Source of the DNA: Agelaius tricolor
Taxonomy: Eukaryota > Chordata > Aves > Passeriformes > Icteridae
DNA length: 64,000 nt
Direction: 5' to 3'
NCBI GenBank assembly: GCA_023055355.1
Contig: JALJCS010000004.1
Coordinates: 28,920,744 to 28,984,743, forward strand
In this document: one piece after another, positions 1 through 13,109 of the stretch
Position numbering within the stretch: the stretch's first letter is position 1
Layout: every line of letters starts with the position of its first letter
Notes under the pieces: model-generated
The model's database searches: none
The model's input: the letters and a program-made list of their open reading frames with translations, nothing else
Told to the model about the DNA's origin: nothing
Made by a program: the position numbers and the translations under genes

Positions 1-2480
1 AATGGAAGGGTTCTTCTTTTGGGCTGAAGAACCTTGACCGGAAAAAAGTGTAACAAAGAGGAAATAAAGAATAATTGACAAATGAACAAACAACAAAAAA
101 TGAAAAGGAAAAACAACATTTAAAGTGGTAGAAGAGTTTAAAAGAAAGGACAAGAACAGAGTAATACTTCTGACTTTTGAGTCCACAGAGTAGATATACA
201 ACTGCTGCTATACAACATTCTTGTTTGTACCAATCACTAAAGGAAGAGGTGGGAAAATTACCCCAAGTTATTTATCAACAAAAATACATGCAGAATTAAA
301 TTTATAGTGTTTGAGTTCTTGTGAAAGGAAGTATATGAGTCATATTACCAGGGCATCTGGAAGAATTTAACAGAAAATTATCAGCAGGGTGTGTGTGGTA
401 ACCCCTTGTGTAACTCAGGAGCTTTCTAGGGGAGCTGAAAGTGTATAAACCAAAGAAAAATATGGATTTACAAGTCACTCAGCTGGGATTGGAGTCTTTG
501 AAAGTACTTGAGCCATTTTCTGAAATAAGGTTTTGTTTTCTGAAAAATTGTGTTTTCCTTAATCAAGACTTCATAAAATAAATGGTTTGTGCAGCTCTTT
601 CGCCCGTTTAGATAATTTACACCATTAGCTAGTGCAATAAGAAAAACTACAGTAAACATAGATAGCATCTTTTACATCGCTGCTTAAGGTCATCCTCTCA
701 ATGACTAAAAATTACCACTCTCTAATTATAGGTCTTTATTCTTCATAAATTTAGCAGCAGCATAGCATCTAGATGTAGATATAAATCCTTCTTTCAGTCA
801 GATAGAAAACAATTTCAAATATAATTTTTATCATAACCCATTTATCCTTTTGTAATTTTTACATGGAAGAAAATGAATAATCATTAGTAATAAGGATCCT
901 ACATCACTGTAAGCTTGGAAATGCATAAATATTCTATGGCAATATGAAATCTCAACTGTGATTATAAAATGTAACAAAGACAGATGTGCAGGATTAGTTC
1001 CTCATAAAATTTAATTAATTTTAGTTGAGATAGTCATTAAATAAGTGTTCTGATTTTATGATTTCCTTTTACATTGGGAAAAATAAAGACTTGCACACAA
1101 TTTGCTATTTATTTTTGGTAAAAGTGAGTAGTTTTCAAATCAGGCCTCAATATTGATATCGTAAGACCAAGAGTAGTGACACAATTTTGTTTGGGTTTTG
1201 ACAGTGCTGTTACATGAATCTTGAGGAAATACAGAATTATCCTGCTGATAACAAACAAGTTACTTAGAAAGTTTTTTTGCACCAAGGGACAGATTGGATT
1301 AAATAACCCACATTTTTAATTCCAGTCTTCAGAAGCCTACCGAAACCCAGAATTTAAAGGTGAATTATCAAACTTTCCTTCCTGCATGAATTATGAGGAA
1401 AGGTCATATCTCACACAAACAGTTGTCACTGATTATGTAATCAGGATGATAATGATTTTCACCATTTTAATCACAAGATTTCTAGGGCAGGAAAAAACAT
1501 ACAGGTATCAGTTCAGTAATCCTAAAGTAAATCCTAAACAGACCCATTCAAACACTGAATTCCAGGTTGTTTTGTCCAGATATTTACTGTATCTTTTCAG
1601 TAGTTAGGTAATCTTCCCAAATATTTCTGATCATTACCTTAGCTGACCAGCCATGTATGTAATCAGCTGACGACCATACATGTACTTATTCCTTTTTACA
1701 CCAAAAGAGAGCTTTATGTCTTATTTAGATAAAATTTTTCTTGTTGCATAAAAACAGTATTCAAAGTTCCCAGACATAACACCAAGGTTTGAAATGAAAA
1801 CAGAAAACTGTATTTTCAAATATTACCTTTCTGTAGCAAGAGACCTGCAGTTTGTTTTCTCATCTCATATTCTTCAAGTCCACCCAGGGAATAGCTTGCA
1901 CTACCATGCCAGGGATGCATAATGTACAGAAATCTACAAAGCTGCTGCTTTGATCTTTCAAAAGTCATTAGCATCCATATCTCTCTAGATCTGGCTTAGA
2001 GTTATGCTTGAATTATAAATTAATTATATTATGAAATGGATTTGAATTCCTTTGCTCTATCATAAATATTTAGAGCAACTTTGGACATCTTGGGATATCT
2101 AACATACCTTCATGGACCTGGAAGATATGACAAAAGATAAAAAGTAACATATTGATGTAAGCTACCTGGTCCATGTTTAGAAATGTGAAGAGGACATTGA
2201 AAAACAAATTGAAATGTCTTGAATTTCTTGTCTAAGAAACACAGTGTGGTCCTCTAAAGACCATTGAAAGAAATAAGGTACAAACATCTGTGTAGAGAAT
2301 TTTTTTGCTCCCTTCATTAATATGCAAAAGAAAAATAAGCTAATGTACACTTCCTGTGGTTCTTTTGCCTACCCTATTTCTGCCCAGAACACTTGATGAT
2401 TCAGATATAACCCAAGTATATGAGAAACCCAATTATGGGAGAATAGGACTTTGGCTTTGGTTCAAGGACAGGAGAATAAT
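1..2480. other. AT-rich non-coding DNA, nothing recognised
   Basis: No coding frame longer than about 75 codons and no family resemblance that I can support. The short frames lack codon structure or recognisable domains. There are scattered A and T runs only. Confidence 0.6.
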
Positions 2481-2487
2481 TACTGAC

Positions 2488-2523
<36 letters not shown>
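2488..2523. repeat. (AAT)12 microsatellite
   Basis: Twelve uninterrupted AAT units. A short open frame reads through it as poly-Asn on the plus strand and poly-Leu on the minus strand. Both are artefacts of the trinucleotide repeat. Confidence 0.95.
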
Positions 2524-2873
2524 TTGTCTAAAGATTTACAGATGGTTTGGGGTTTTTTTTCACTTGTAAGGGATTTTCCATTCTTATTTTTTAGGAGGTA
2601 CTGACCCCTTGACAATAAAAAAGGTTCTCAGAAAGATTGTTGAAGCTTTTTACATGCAGACATAAAAATCAAAGTTTTGTAGGCACAGCTATGGGACACC
2701 TGCTGTAGCTGGTTCTGCTTCAGCATGATTGAAGCTAGACAACCTCCAGACATGACTGTCAACCTCACCTATTCTATCAAAGATGTTTCTATTATAGGAA
2801 ATATTCAATTTGTATTTTCAGGTAGAATTTGTCAAAATTACTTTGATATGACATTTTCTAAATTGCTTTCCTT

Positions 2874-2933
2874 TCCTTTTTTTTTTTTTTGTTTGTTTTT
2901 GGGGTTTTTTTTGTTTTGTTTTTGTCAAACCAA
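2874..2933. repeat. T/G-rich low-complexity tract
   Basis: A run of T followed by GTTTG and GGGG(T)n blocks. It lies immediately upstream of the CR1 fragment. It could be a degraded tail of another retroelement, but nothing specific identifies it. Confidence 0.7.
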
Positions 2934-2954
2934 TACGAAAATGACCTAACACAG

Positions 2955-4275
2955 AATGCTCATAAGAGGTTTATGGTTAGGAATCAGGTGGAGGCAGCAA
3001 AGGGAGCTTTGCAGCTGGTGTTTAGTGCAGGTCACCTGATCAAGGCTGGTCTATTGATGAAACCTTCCTGCTCCAGCTACAGGAAACGTAACTCTCTAAG
3101 GCTCCTCTCCTGCTGGGACTTCAACCACCCCAACAGCTGCTGGAAAAGTACTACAGAGATCTGCAGGTGGTCCAGGAGACTCCTGCAATTACGGAATAAA
3201 GCATCTTGAGCCAATTTATAGACAGCCCTATCCCAGGCAATAAATGGCTTGCATTCCTATGGGAAATGGGCCAGGCAATAAGTAAAGAGGAGGCCCTGAA
3301 TTATAGGAAAGCAAACTCCAAGCTGCTCAAGAGTTAGTCCAGAGAACCCTCTTGGAAACTCCTCAGGAGCAAGGGAGCAAGAACAGAGCTGGCAGGTCTT
3401 TACAATATTCTCTACAGAGCCCAGAGCTCTCAATCTGTATGTGTAAGAAATCAGGAAAGGAATGAGAGAGACTGGCATAGCTGAGTTGAGACCTGCTAAT
3501 CAAACTAAAAAGAAAGAAGGAAAGGCAAAGACTATGTGAAAAGAGGGACAAGTATCCTGGGGAGAGCATCAGGACATTACCCAGTTATGAAGGGGTGGGG
3601 TCAGAAAGACAAAGGCATATCTGGAGCTGAACTTGGCAAGGGATGTGAGGAACAACAAGAAGCACTCCTACAGGTATATCAGCTTGGATAACAAACAGGG
3701 AGAAGGCTGAACTGCTCAACAACATTTTTGCCTTAGTCTTCACTATCAATTTTTTTTTTTTAATCTCTTGAATAGATTTACCTCAAGGCAGGAACTGCAG
3801 GAAGATCGGGTTCATGGCAATATGAGGAGCTTGAATGTATGTGAGTCTGTGGGGCCCGACAAGGTGCATCACACAGCCCTAGAATCATGGAATGGTTTGA
3901 GTTCATTCTCTACCATGTTGCTCAAAGCACCATGCAGCCTGGTCTTGTTTGCTTGTCTTGGTTAGAGCTTGGATTTTTTTTTTTGTTTGTAAGTGGGCAC
4001 AAGCAGTGTTCCAGGTGAGCTCTTGGCACTGCCTTTGCAAACCCCCATCTCTAAACACACCTCTCCTGGTATGTAGTCCTGAGGGAAATGACTGAAGCAA
4101 TTGCCAAACCGCTTTCTGTGATATTTGAAAAGTCCTGGCAGTCGTGTGAAATCCAAAGTGACTGGAAAAAGGAAAACATATTGTCTGTTTTTAAAATATA
4201 AGAAAGGAGGACCCTGGGAACTGCTGACTCGTCAGCGCCACTTCTCTGTCTGGTATTATCATTGAACAGCTCCTC
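2955..4275 (+). mobile_element. Degenerate CR1 LINE, endonuclease-to-RT part of ORF2
   Basis: CR1 is a non-LTR retrotransposon whose ORF2 encodes an endonuclease and a reverse transcriptase. Near 3114-3150 the plus strand reads DFNHPNSCWK, which resembles the DFNHP-x-x-CWK segment at the end of the CR1 endonuclease. Around 3690-3740 there is text like the linker 'EKAELLNNFFA-VF'. At 3850-3870 GPDKVH resembles the GPDGIHP start of the RT. At 4095-4165 a frame reads IAKPLSVIFEKSWQS followed by DWKKEN, again CR1 RT. Several frameshifts and stops show that it is dead. The start is uncertain and could lie near 3060. Both ends of CR1 (5' UTR, RT core and 3' UTR) are missing. Confidence 0.8.
3880..4010 (-). 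mobile_element. Nested CR1 3'-end fragment, internally deleted
   Basis: At 3880-3900 the plus strand reads 'agaatcatggaatggtttga', the reverse complement of the usual CR1 terminus. It passes directly to 'ttgctcaaagcaccatgcag' at 3918, which in a complete CR1 3' end lies some tens of bases further in, so an internal piece is missing. It sits inside the plus-strand CR1 ORF2 and separates two parts of the RT text. The downstream limit is uncertain; the T/G run at 3974-3990 may belong to the insertion. Confidence 0.7.
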
Positions 4276-4319
4276 CTAGAAGTCGTGCTATGGTATACAA
4301 AAGAAAGAGAGTTGATTTG

Positions 4320-7300
4320 AAATAGCCGGCATAGCTTCACCCAGGGCCACTCCTGTTTAATCAATATTATTATATCAGGCTGTTGTAAAAATAATAATAG
4401 GGATTTTTCTCCAAAGTTTTATTCACATTCATGGCTTATCTTCATTTAATTTCTGAACAACTTCTAACTTGTTTTTAAAGAGGCCATTGAGAGATTCCCA
4501 AATGAGGTAAACAGGGTTTTTAATTTTTTTTTTTTTAATGATACAAGGAAGTGTTGTTACAATTATTAGCTCATTCTTTCAGTTTAGCCTCCTATTTTCT
4601 TATTCCCAATGTGACCTTTTGTCAGTTACTGGCCAGCAGACCACTTTTTCTTAAGTAATTATGTAATGCACAAGTAGTGCAAAACACCTGCAGTTGCAAT
4701 TCATACATACTGGTAATTTATTGAGATTAGATTTTTCTGGAGCATATTTCAGAAAAGCAATTTTGTATCTCCCAGTTTTGTACAAAACTAGCTATAATAA
4801 TTCCCCTTATATTTATAGAATTTCCTGAAATGGAGTATATGATACATTTTTCAAGAGAATTTTACTTGACACCAATGATAAACTTGTATGAGTTTGTCTT
4901 ATGCCCAAAGAAATACTCTGATGAGAAGAAAAATGAAGAATTTTTCATGGAGAGAAACTAGGTAAGTATGAATTTTGGTTTTTTATTTGCAAAGTGACAG
5001 TCTGATTTTTTCTTTTTTTTATGAAAGAGATTAATCAACTGGCAAAACTGCCATGTTTTAGGCAATTTAAGGGCCTGGATTTCTGAACGATGGAGTGGAA
5101 TATCCCCACCCTATAAGTTTTTTTTAAAAAAATATGCAAATACCAGATTCTGAAGAAGTTATACAAAATAATTGTTTTCCTCTATTTATTGGAAATTGAG
5201 GCTTACATTCAGCCTTTATATTTAATTACAATAGTAGTCATCTGAGAGTACATTCTTTTTGCAACAAAAAACCTTTGACATAAAATTTGCTTAATCTTCC
5301 TTAAAGCCTTTAAAATTTTTTGTCCCTTTGATGTTTTTAGGAATGAGTATTGAAATGGAATATTTAAGAGAGATTTATCCTTTCTTATATACCATTATAA
5401 AACAATGAAATAATTAGCAGGTAACTACTGAGATGAAAGGTTTCAAAATATTACAGTAAATCTTCCCTAAAAGAGAGAAATAAGGTGCAATTATTCTTAT
5501 TTGTATTCAATGACCGAAACAGCAGCTTAAAATAAATATTTAAAACTGAGTCAATATTATCAATAGGGGAAAAAAACTTATGAAAGGAAACATTTTAAAA
5601 TAAATTTTCATGACATACAAATATATCTGTTAATGACTTTTGACACAACCTTCTGGAGGTTAACACTTCTAGCAGCATATACAAGAAGATAATTCAGTTT
5701 TTGAATATGGAAACATGATAATCAGACATAATTTGCTTATTAAAAAGAAAAGTAAAATGCATTTGCTTAAAATATCTATTTTTTTTAATAATAATATTAG
5801 AAATACTTATTTCTTATCTTCTAATCTCATTTGGAGATAGTAGAAAATATAGAAATTTGAAGTCATGTGCATGTGTGAAATATGAAATTATGAAATAAAT
5901 GAAAATGGTTTGCTTAGACTTTTGAGCTATTAATTCTTGAAGAGAGGCTTTGTTTCCAGAGCTGTTGTTTCAATGAGTACTTACCAAGATATGTTGAGAC
6001 AGATACCGGTTTTCTGCTTCTACAAAGAGAGAAGGCCAGAGGAAAAAGCTACATTCTGAATTTAGCATAACTTGGAAATTGCACACTTTATTTGTTTGTG
6101 AGCATAATGTTTTAGGGTTTGTTCTCTTTTTTTTTTATCTCTGTTATAACCTATAATATGAAGTGAAAATTATCTCAGAGGCATTTAGTACTGAGTAGAA
6201 AGTATGAGAACACAGCAATAAAGCTACTAGCCAAATTCTAATTAAGAAATTAAAATTCTGACTCTGATTTATAATTGCAGTAAATTAGGATTAAGGAAAT
6301 GTTCTACTTAAACATTTTTCTACAGCTATAAAATGCATAGCTTTTTTATGTTAAACAGTGTTCAATAAATATAGAAGCTTGACTCCTTTTCCTCAAGTTT
6401 TTAATTGTACGCACAGGTTCATTTGCTATTTTTTAAAGACTAAATGTTAATACCCTTCATATATTGATGTGCCTTCGTGCTATCTGCTGCAAAGCCCATT
6501 ATTTTATGCATGTGTGTGATACCCACTGACATATGCTTCTTAAATTTTCAAAGATGATTTCTCAGGGAGTTTCCTAAATAGGCAGCAGCAACAATAAATT
6601 ACACACAGATCTTACTTGTTTTGCAAGAATTTCAGCATAGTTTTTTCCCCTATTCTTCTCTTCAGTTCTTCCTGAAAGCCATCTGAAAAAGTACAATGGA
6701 TTTACAGAGAATGAAGAGGTAGAAGTTCTGATGAATGTCCAAATAAACTTGGATTACTTATCCTTCAGCAAATCAGAACTATATGATACAGGATAAATCC
6801 TTTTTTTCATTTTTGAGACACCCCAATATGTGCCTTGACTGAATCCTAAATTCAAATTCAGAGGGTAGAAAAATGGCTGAAGCTACCATGGTCATTACAA
6901 TAGTATATTTCTAAATGAATCAGTGGAATTTATTTGATCTTTAAATAAATTATAAAAACATACACCCCTTCAATATCTTCAGCATGGATCATATTTCTGA
7001 ACACATACTCATGGACAATCAAGACTATTCAGTCTTGACCACTCCTAAGTATCAGAGACCAATTTCCTCACTGCTGCTTTCTGCAAATGCACTCACATAC
7101 TCCCATTTTTTATGTCACTTTTCTTGATTCAAATTAATGTTTCTCACAATATTTTTGAAATATTTTGGTAAGCAAGTACCTTTATATAATTCACTGTTTC
7201 TTCACAGGGCTTTTCTAGAGATACTGCATAAAGTCTCTCCTTTACTTTAGACACTTCAGAATTAAAAAAAAACATCCATCAATCTTTTACTGTCACTCAT

Positions 7301-9455
7301 GTAGTCTAAAGAAAGATTTCTGTGAGCTAAATGGTCGTTTTACTAAATTGTTGGAAAGATTCAAGCCTATCCTGTCACTTAGGCAACTAATTACACCATT
7401 ATATACTGCAATTACAATTAAAGATTTTCAGGTGATGAAAAGCATATTCACTGCTTCCTTGTTACCTCATATTTCCTTGCCAACACTCCAGATTGTCATG
7501 ATTTTTATAAAACAAAAACAACTCAAGAAGCTCTATTTTTCTCAGTAACATCTACAGCTTAGACATGACACTGCAACTCCTTTTCCCCTTTTTATATTAA
7601 CCATGTTATCTGAAAGAGAAGCCTCTATCCTTTTTGCTGAAGGTACTGTGTTTAAATTTATCTTTGCAAAAATGTTTGGTCAGGTATTAAAAACAGATAT
7701 TAAAAAAAGTTGCAGGTCAGCAACTTTTAGTATTCAGATTGGGCTGCTTTCTTGGATTTAAGCCAATTGTCTTCTATCAAATTAAATAACAGCACAAATA
7801 AATTGACAACAGCCCCCCTGTACTAAAAGCTACACCATGCAAAAAATAGGGCAGTGATTTCGTATGTTAAAAAACACAATTATTTTTTATAATGATAAAG
7901 ACCAAAGAATCAATTCCAGTTTAGCAGGTAAGAAAGAATATTACATTTCTCCCATGTGTGTATCAATCAATTTGATAAGTACTGTGGATGAATATTTGGA
8001 GGCCTAGAAAAAGTAAAATTACAACAGTCAAAATAAGGAAATAACTGTTTAACACCATAAGAAGTTGGTCCTGTTTCTCTATCAATAGTTAGTAAGATGT
8101 GAATTTGCAAAAAGGCCTGTGTAAATAGCATACTACTTTTCATGCATTTTAAAAATGCCTGATCTTCCATAATTATACATTAAATTGCAAAGAGGAAAAA
8201 TACTGTTACTTTTTAGGGTGTGACAGTGTTAGTTATAAAATTAGAAATAGTTTCAGCAGAAAGAAACTGTAAACTTGGATGCCTGATGCTTAACTTTATT
8301 ATTATTAGAAAAATAATTCATCCTTAAGGGACATTAATATAATTCTTCTAATATTCCAGCCAATAACTTCTTCAGATAACAAATACATATGTGCAAGAGA
8401 TTTTTCTCTGACACAATCATTCTTGAGTTCTGGTTTCACTATGGTTTCCATAGCAACAGAGTGATGTTTCTACAAACACTACATCATTGCTTCTGCTGTG
8501 AGTAGAAGCAGCAGAGATGTGAATCCATGCCTGTGTTTCAAAGAAATATAACGTGAAGAGAAGGATGATATAAACCCTCAGAATTCAGATTAAGTTATTC
8601 TATCTGGCTCGCTACTGTCCCAATGTCAAAATCTTTTAAACTGATAATTAAAAGGTTTTGTTGATCTGATACCAGGGGAACTAACTCTCTTTTGTATCAT
8701 TTCAATATGGACATGAAACCATGCTTCAGTTGTTATAAATACGTAAAACGGTGGTATTGGATGTATCATTGAGACCAAATAAAACATTTGTCACTCAAGT
8801 GGATGAAAGTGCAGCTGTTGCAGAAATACAAATCAGGATATATTTCTGAAGAGAAACTTCCATTTATTTTTTTTTTTTAATTTAGCAAGGTCTACTTTGG
8901 TTACTCTACATGCTTTATCTCTAGTTATGTCTGAACATCTCTGACAGGGGCTATTTTTTTATTACCTTTAGTTCCACTCAAAGGTAAAGGAGTTATGCCA
9001 CCTCTTCACTAGCCCTGAGCTATGTGTTACTTGTAAACTGTGTGTTAACAACTTTACTGTTTTAAATTGCCTCTCCTGGGAACATGTTTATGAGAAGGTA
9101 AAGAACTTTGTACAGTACACACTCTGATAGCAGTCATAAAACAATCTTGAAAATTTGAGTCCTTTGACCTTAATTTTTTATATTTCAAATTTAGGATCCC
9201 ATAATCAAAGTATTTCTTCAGTTAGGACTGGCTTGTATGCAAACTGATGAATATGTGTACTGCCAAGATAGTATTCAAGGCTTACTAAGTTTAAAACTAA
9301 GTCCATATTCTGTAAGATACCATTTGCAATATATTTTGTAGTCCAAGTTTTACAATTTGGCGAACATAGACCATTACAAAATTTTATTACTTAACAAGAC
9401 ATCACTTACAGTGTATGACAATAGAAGGACAAGATTGTTTAAACAGTCATCACAT
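4320..9455. other. AT-rich non-coding DNA, nothing recognised
   Basis: About 5 kb without a recognisable repeat or exon. There are only short open frames (65-67 codons at most) and scattered homopolymer runs. It may hold conserved non-coding elements that cannot be judged from one sequence. Confidence 0.6.
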
Positions 9456-9460
9456 ACAAT

Positions 9461-9496
9461 ATTATTATTATTATTATTATTAATAATAATAATAAT
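9461..9496. repeat. (ATT)7(AAT)5 palindromic microsatellite
   Basis: Seven ATT units run directly into five AAT units, so the two arms are reverse complements centred between 9481 and 9482. The arms can form a 15 bp cruciform with no loop. Confidence 0.95.
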
Positions 9497-9499
9497 TTA

Positions 9500-11760
9500 T
9501 ATTCTTTCAATTAGGCTCTAATTACTGTCACTTTTATATAACAGCCCAATTATTAGATTGTTTGCCTTTGATATAAGACCCTTTTTTTCAAAATGCTCTT
9601 AAAAGAGAAGCTCCAGGTTACAAATACAGATGTAATGTCAAGTGGAAGCATTCTTTTGTGGAAACAATGCTTCTGCACAAAGACTCCCAAGCCAGCAAAC
9701 ACATCAACTCATTCCAAATCCCTGAGGTTCAGAATAAAACAAAAAAGAGAGCCATCATTTGCATCATTTTAAGTAAGAATTTCAGTTTCTTCTCTAAATA
9801 TCTTTCCTAGATCTCATCTATTGACTTGCTATAGACAGAAGGAATCCTTGAACTCACATATTGTCCTCAAAAGTTTTGATTACTGCAATATGATGAGGTG
9901 TGGCCCATGCTTATTTCCCAAGCAATTTTTTTAACTTCTTGATCCCTACTCATTGATCACCAAGATGTCAGAGATATATTCTCAAAGGAGAAACTACCAG
10001 ACAAGAGATTTCCTCTGAAACTACAAATATTATGCTGAATGAAAATGACATGTTTGCCACCCATATTTTTATGATTTCCTTGTGCCTGTAATGATTCATG
10101 CAACTTGATTCTCAGCATATTTTTAGTTCCCTATGTTGCTTCTTTACCTTTCTTCTGCTCTTTGAGACAGGATCAAGTCACAAGGAAGAGGGATAAAGAG
10201 GCCTCTTTTATTTGGAAAGCAGGAATACATTTAGATGTCTGGCATTAGAAAGAAAAGGAGGGAGAAAATTAATTGGAAATAAATCAGAAGATAAATGGCT
10301 ATCCAGAATTTTGTGGGATTTACAAGGGAAAAGTAAGGCTGAGAAAAGGACAGGTCATATAGATCGCATTCACACCACATTCTTACTTTTGTTATGCTAA
10401 ATTTGTTGTTCTCTGCAAGACTGTGATTTCTTCAGTATTAGTATGTCACCTGTGCAATCCTAAATATGATACAAAACAAACGGCAGAACCACATTTTGAT
10501 GGAATCAGTTAATAAGAGTGTTTGTTCAGAACAAAAAATGTGAAGTTTACACTATCTGCAGAGAATGACACTATTTGCAGAACAATGATACTCTAAAAAA
10601 GTTAGTGTAACATTTGAGTGCAAGTGTTAATTTCAGTTCTTTTCATAGAAAATCTGAACTGGCAGAGCAACTTTCTGCCAAAACTTAATTGTGGCCAGGT
10701 GGAAGTTTTGTTCCTCTTCTGGACACCTAAAATTGGAAAAAATGTTGCTGAACTTACTCCCTAATACGAATGCTGAAAAGAAAGAAATTTTACAAGTAGT
10801 ATTTAGTCCACTTATTTCCTGAAATGCTAATATTTAAGGTAGTATCTTCATTCATGAATCACAAACAAAATAATTTTTTATGCCAGATACACAAAATGGC
10901 ACTCCAAAGGGCAGCAAGACATTCATAAACCAAGATTTTTTTGGGTTTATTTCCTGAAGAAGTAGACTGCTTCAGTTTGATTGAAATCTCTTCATATACT
11001 CCCATTCTTCCATGAATACAGCTACCCACAGAAGAAAATATTAAAGTACTTGAGGTGCTTCACACTGCAAAATTAGCTGCAGTCTGCCAATTTCTGTTAA
11101 GTGCCTCTGCAGCACCTGCTGTTCTTGAAATTAGCATCAGCTAAGTTGACCCCAGTTTATGTGCAGGGTGTGGAAGAGTCATACTTCATGTAGTCTGAGC
11201 CGAAAGGTGTGGATAAACAAACTATTTTTTATGTGTAAGATAATTGTTCTATGAAAAGAAATAAAATTGCATGCCATTTAACTAGGCAAGAAGACAAAAT
11301 AAGTTGTTGTAGTGATTTTGTGGTATAAAAGAAATTTTAAGTATGACTGCTATTAAATAAAGTGTATGGATGAGTAGCTTATGTAGCAAATATTTTTCCG
11401 ATGTTCCTACACAACTTTTGAATTCTATTGTAAAGGGCACCTTAGCAAATGGAATTTGCTGCAATGTTATCATGGTTCTTATCCTATTTAGAAGTCCCAC
11501 TAAAACCACAACGCCACTCATGCCCCCCTTACACTCCAGCTGGAAGGATAAGATCACAGGTTGAGATAAGAACAATTTCATGAAAACAGCAATTAGCTAA
11601 GAGGACAAACAATATAGCAACAATATTAGTAACCAAAGGGAAAAGACAAAGAAATAGTTGACTCAGAATAGCCATGAGAATGAAATACTGATTGTCTTTC
11701 CTCCACCACATTTTTTCAACCCAAAAAAGACTGTTCTCAGAAAAGAAAGACCTCCTTTTC
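9500..11760. other. AT-rich non-coding DNA, nothing recognised
   Basis: No repeat family or exon recognised. Overlapping frames of 99 and 64 codons near 11280-11580 lie on opposite strands of the same DNA and have no recognisable domain. Confidence 0.55.
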
Positions 11761-11764
11761 ATTA

Positions 11765-12820
11765 CTCCTTTCAGTGAGGTGAGGTGGTATTAAATAATAT
11801 CAGGTTCCTGGCCACAGCCCCTGCCTGGGTTAATGGAAAAAAATAGCTCTGTATAGGCCAGAAACAGGACATTATTCATCCCTTATTCTAAACCATTATG
11901 CCCAGACTCTACACCTTCCAAATGTACACATATATAGATAGATTAGATACAGATGTATTGATATAGATATAGATACAAATATATAGATAGATTAGACATG
12001 GATATAGATATATATAGATTTATAGATATAGACAAGAACAGATATAATTTCCATGGTTGGTGGCAATCCCTTCAAGAGGTCCCTTGAAATCATTACATCC
12101 ATGACTATGGGTTCTATCCATCCTAGATGTCTTCCAGGGCTTGTTTGCTATTGGATGGTTGAGAGTTGCATCAGGCAGCTCTCCTGCTAGGTATACCTGG
12201 AGCAGTCCATCCTCATTGTCCACAGAAGTTATGACATGCAGTGGCACTGTCATTCAGTAACAAATAACCAACAATTCAACACTGTAGACTGCTCTCACGC
12301 AAAAATCCAATCCCTTTGTGGTAGGTGCTTTGTTTCCCCATCCCTCTGTATTACCCATCAAGTGCACCCAGGTCCTTGAGCAAAGAGGATCCCCAGATGG
12401 GTTTGCCTTTGCTTGAGGCAGGACTAATCCAACTGTCTTCCCTATAACATTACTCATATGCACCACAGGGACTTTATCCCCTTCTACAGTACATGGAGAT
12501 TTTGATTAGGGGGCAGCTTGATGGGTAGATCCTATAGTGTTAACTAACCGGGTGGCCTTAGCTAAATTAAATCTAATATTTGAACGTCCCACTGCCCATT
12601 GCTTTCAATGTGGTATATACTGAGAGAATATCACTTTTCACTTCCTGTCAGTTGATTAAATGGTGAGCCCTCCTCAATACCGCCCTCTTCAAACTCCCCT
12701 CTGAGTTTCCTTCTTGATGGCTGGGGGAGACAAGGCTGCTGTTTTGTTCACCACATCCACTGGAGTCTGACAATATCCATCCTGCCATTTTACTCTTAAA
12801 ACCTAGATTTCCTGGGCAGG
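11765..12820 (-). mobile_element. Endogenous retrovirus remnant, 3' internal part
   Basis: This lies downstream, in minus-strand sense, of an RT remnant and an LTR, so by position it should be the later pol region or beyond. Two adjoining minus frames (12254-12466 and 12020-12253, 70 and 77 codons) are separated by a stop and a shift. They have ordinary amino-acid composition, unlike the AT-driven frames elsewhere. I cannot assign a domain; an integrase tail or the pol/env junction are candidates by position only. It is broken by stops and by a TAGATA-rich insertion at its low-coordinate end, and the low-coordinate boundary is a guess. Confidence 0.45.
11930..12032. repeat. TAGATA/TATAGA-rich imperfect simple repeat
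   Basis: Roughly 100 bp of interleaved TAGATA, TATAGAT and GATATAGA units with frequent interruptions. It is an old degraded microsatellite lying within or at the edge of the retroviral remnant. Confidence 0.85.
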
Positions 12821-12975
12821 TCTCTTAGACTTATTTTAATGACAAAGCTAGCCTTTAGGAGGACTTGGATTATCTTCTCCCCTTTCTCAAAACCTTTCTC
12901 TGTCGTGTTCCTGCATGCAATGATGTCATCAAAGTACTGCAAGTGTTCTGAAGCCTCTCTATTGGAAAATTACCA
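12820..12975 (-). pseudogene. Endogenous retroviral reverse transcriptase fragment
   Basis: On the minus strand a frame contains Y-F-D-D at 12925-12936, in the position of the retroviral Y-x-D-D catalytic box. It is followed by an acidic and lysine-rich stretch and then a 'LLKA-F-IK' segment, as seen after the active site in avian endogenous retroviral RTs. Text resembling a tryptophan-containing RT connection follows in other frames towards 12750. There are stops and frameshifts on both sides. Most of gag and the front of pol are absent between this fragment and the LTR, so the copy is dead. Confidence 0.65.
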
Positions 12976-13109
12976 ATATAGCCAGAATGGGACATGCCTG
13001 GGCTGGTCTGGCCCCTACTACTTGACCAAAAGGTGACAACTGAGGTGATTTCACCTCAGAGACACTTTTGGCTAGCTGGATGCTCCAGCTGGGCACTAGA
13101 GACAAGTCT

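Noticed and set aside
2433..2615. 60-codon minus frame with a leucine run resembling a signal peptide
   Set aside because: The leucines come from the (AAT)12 microsatellite read on the other strand.
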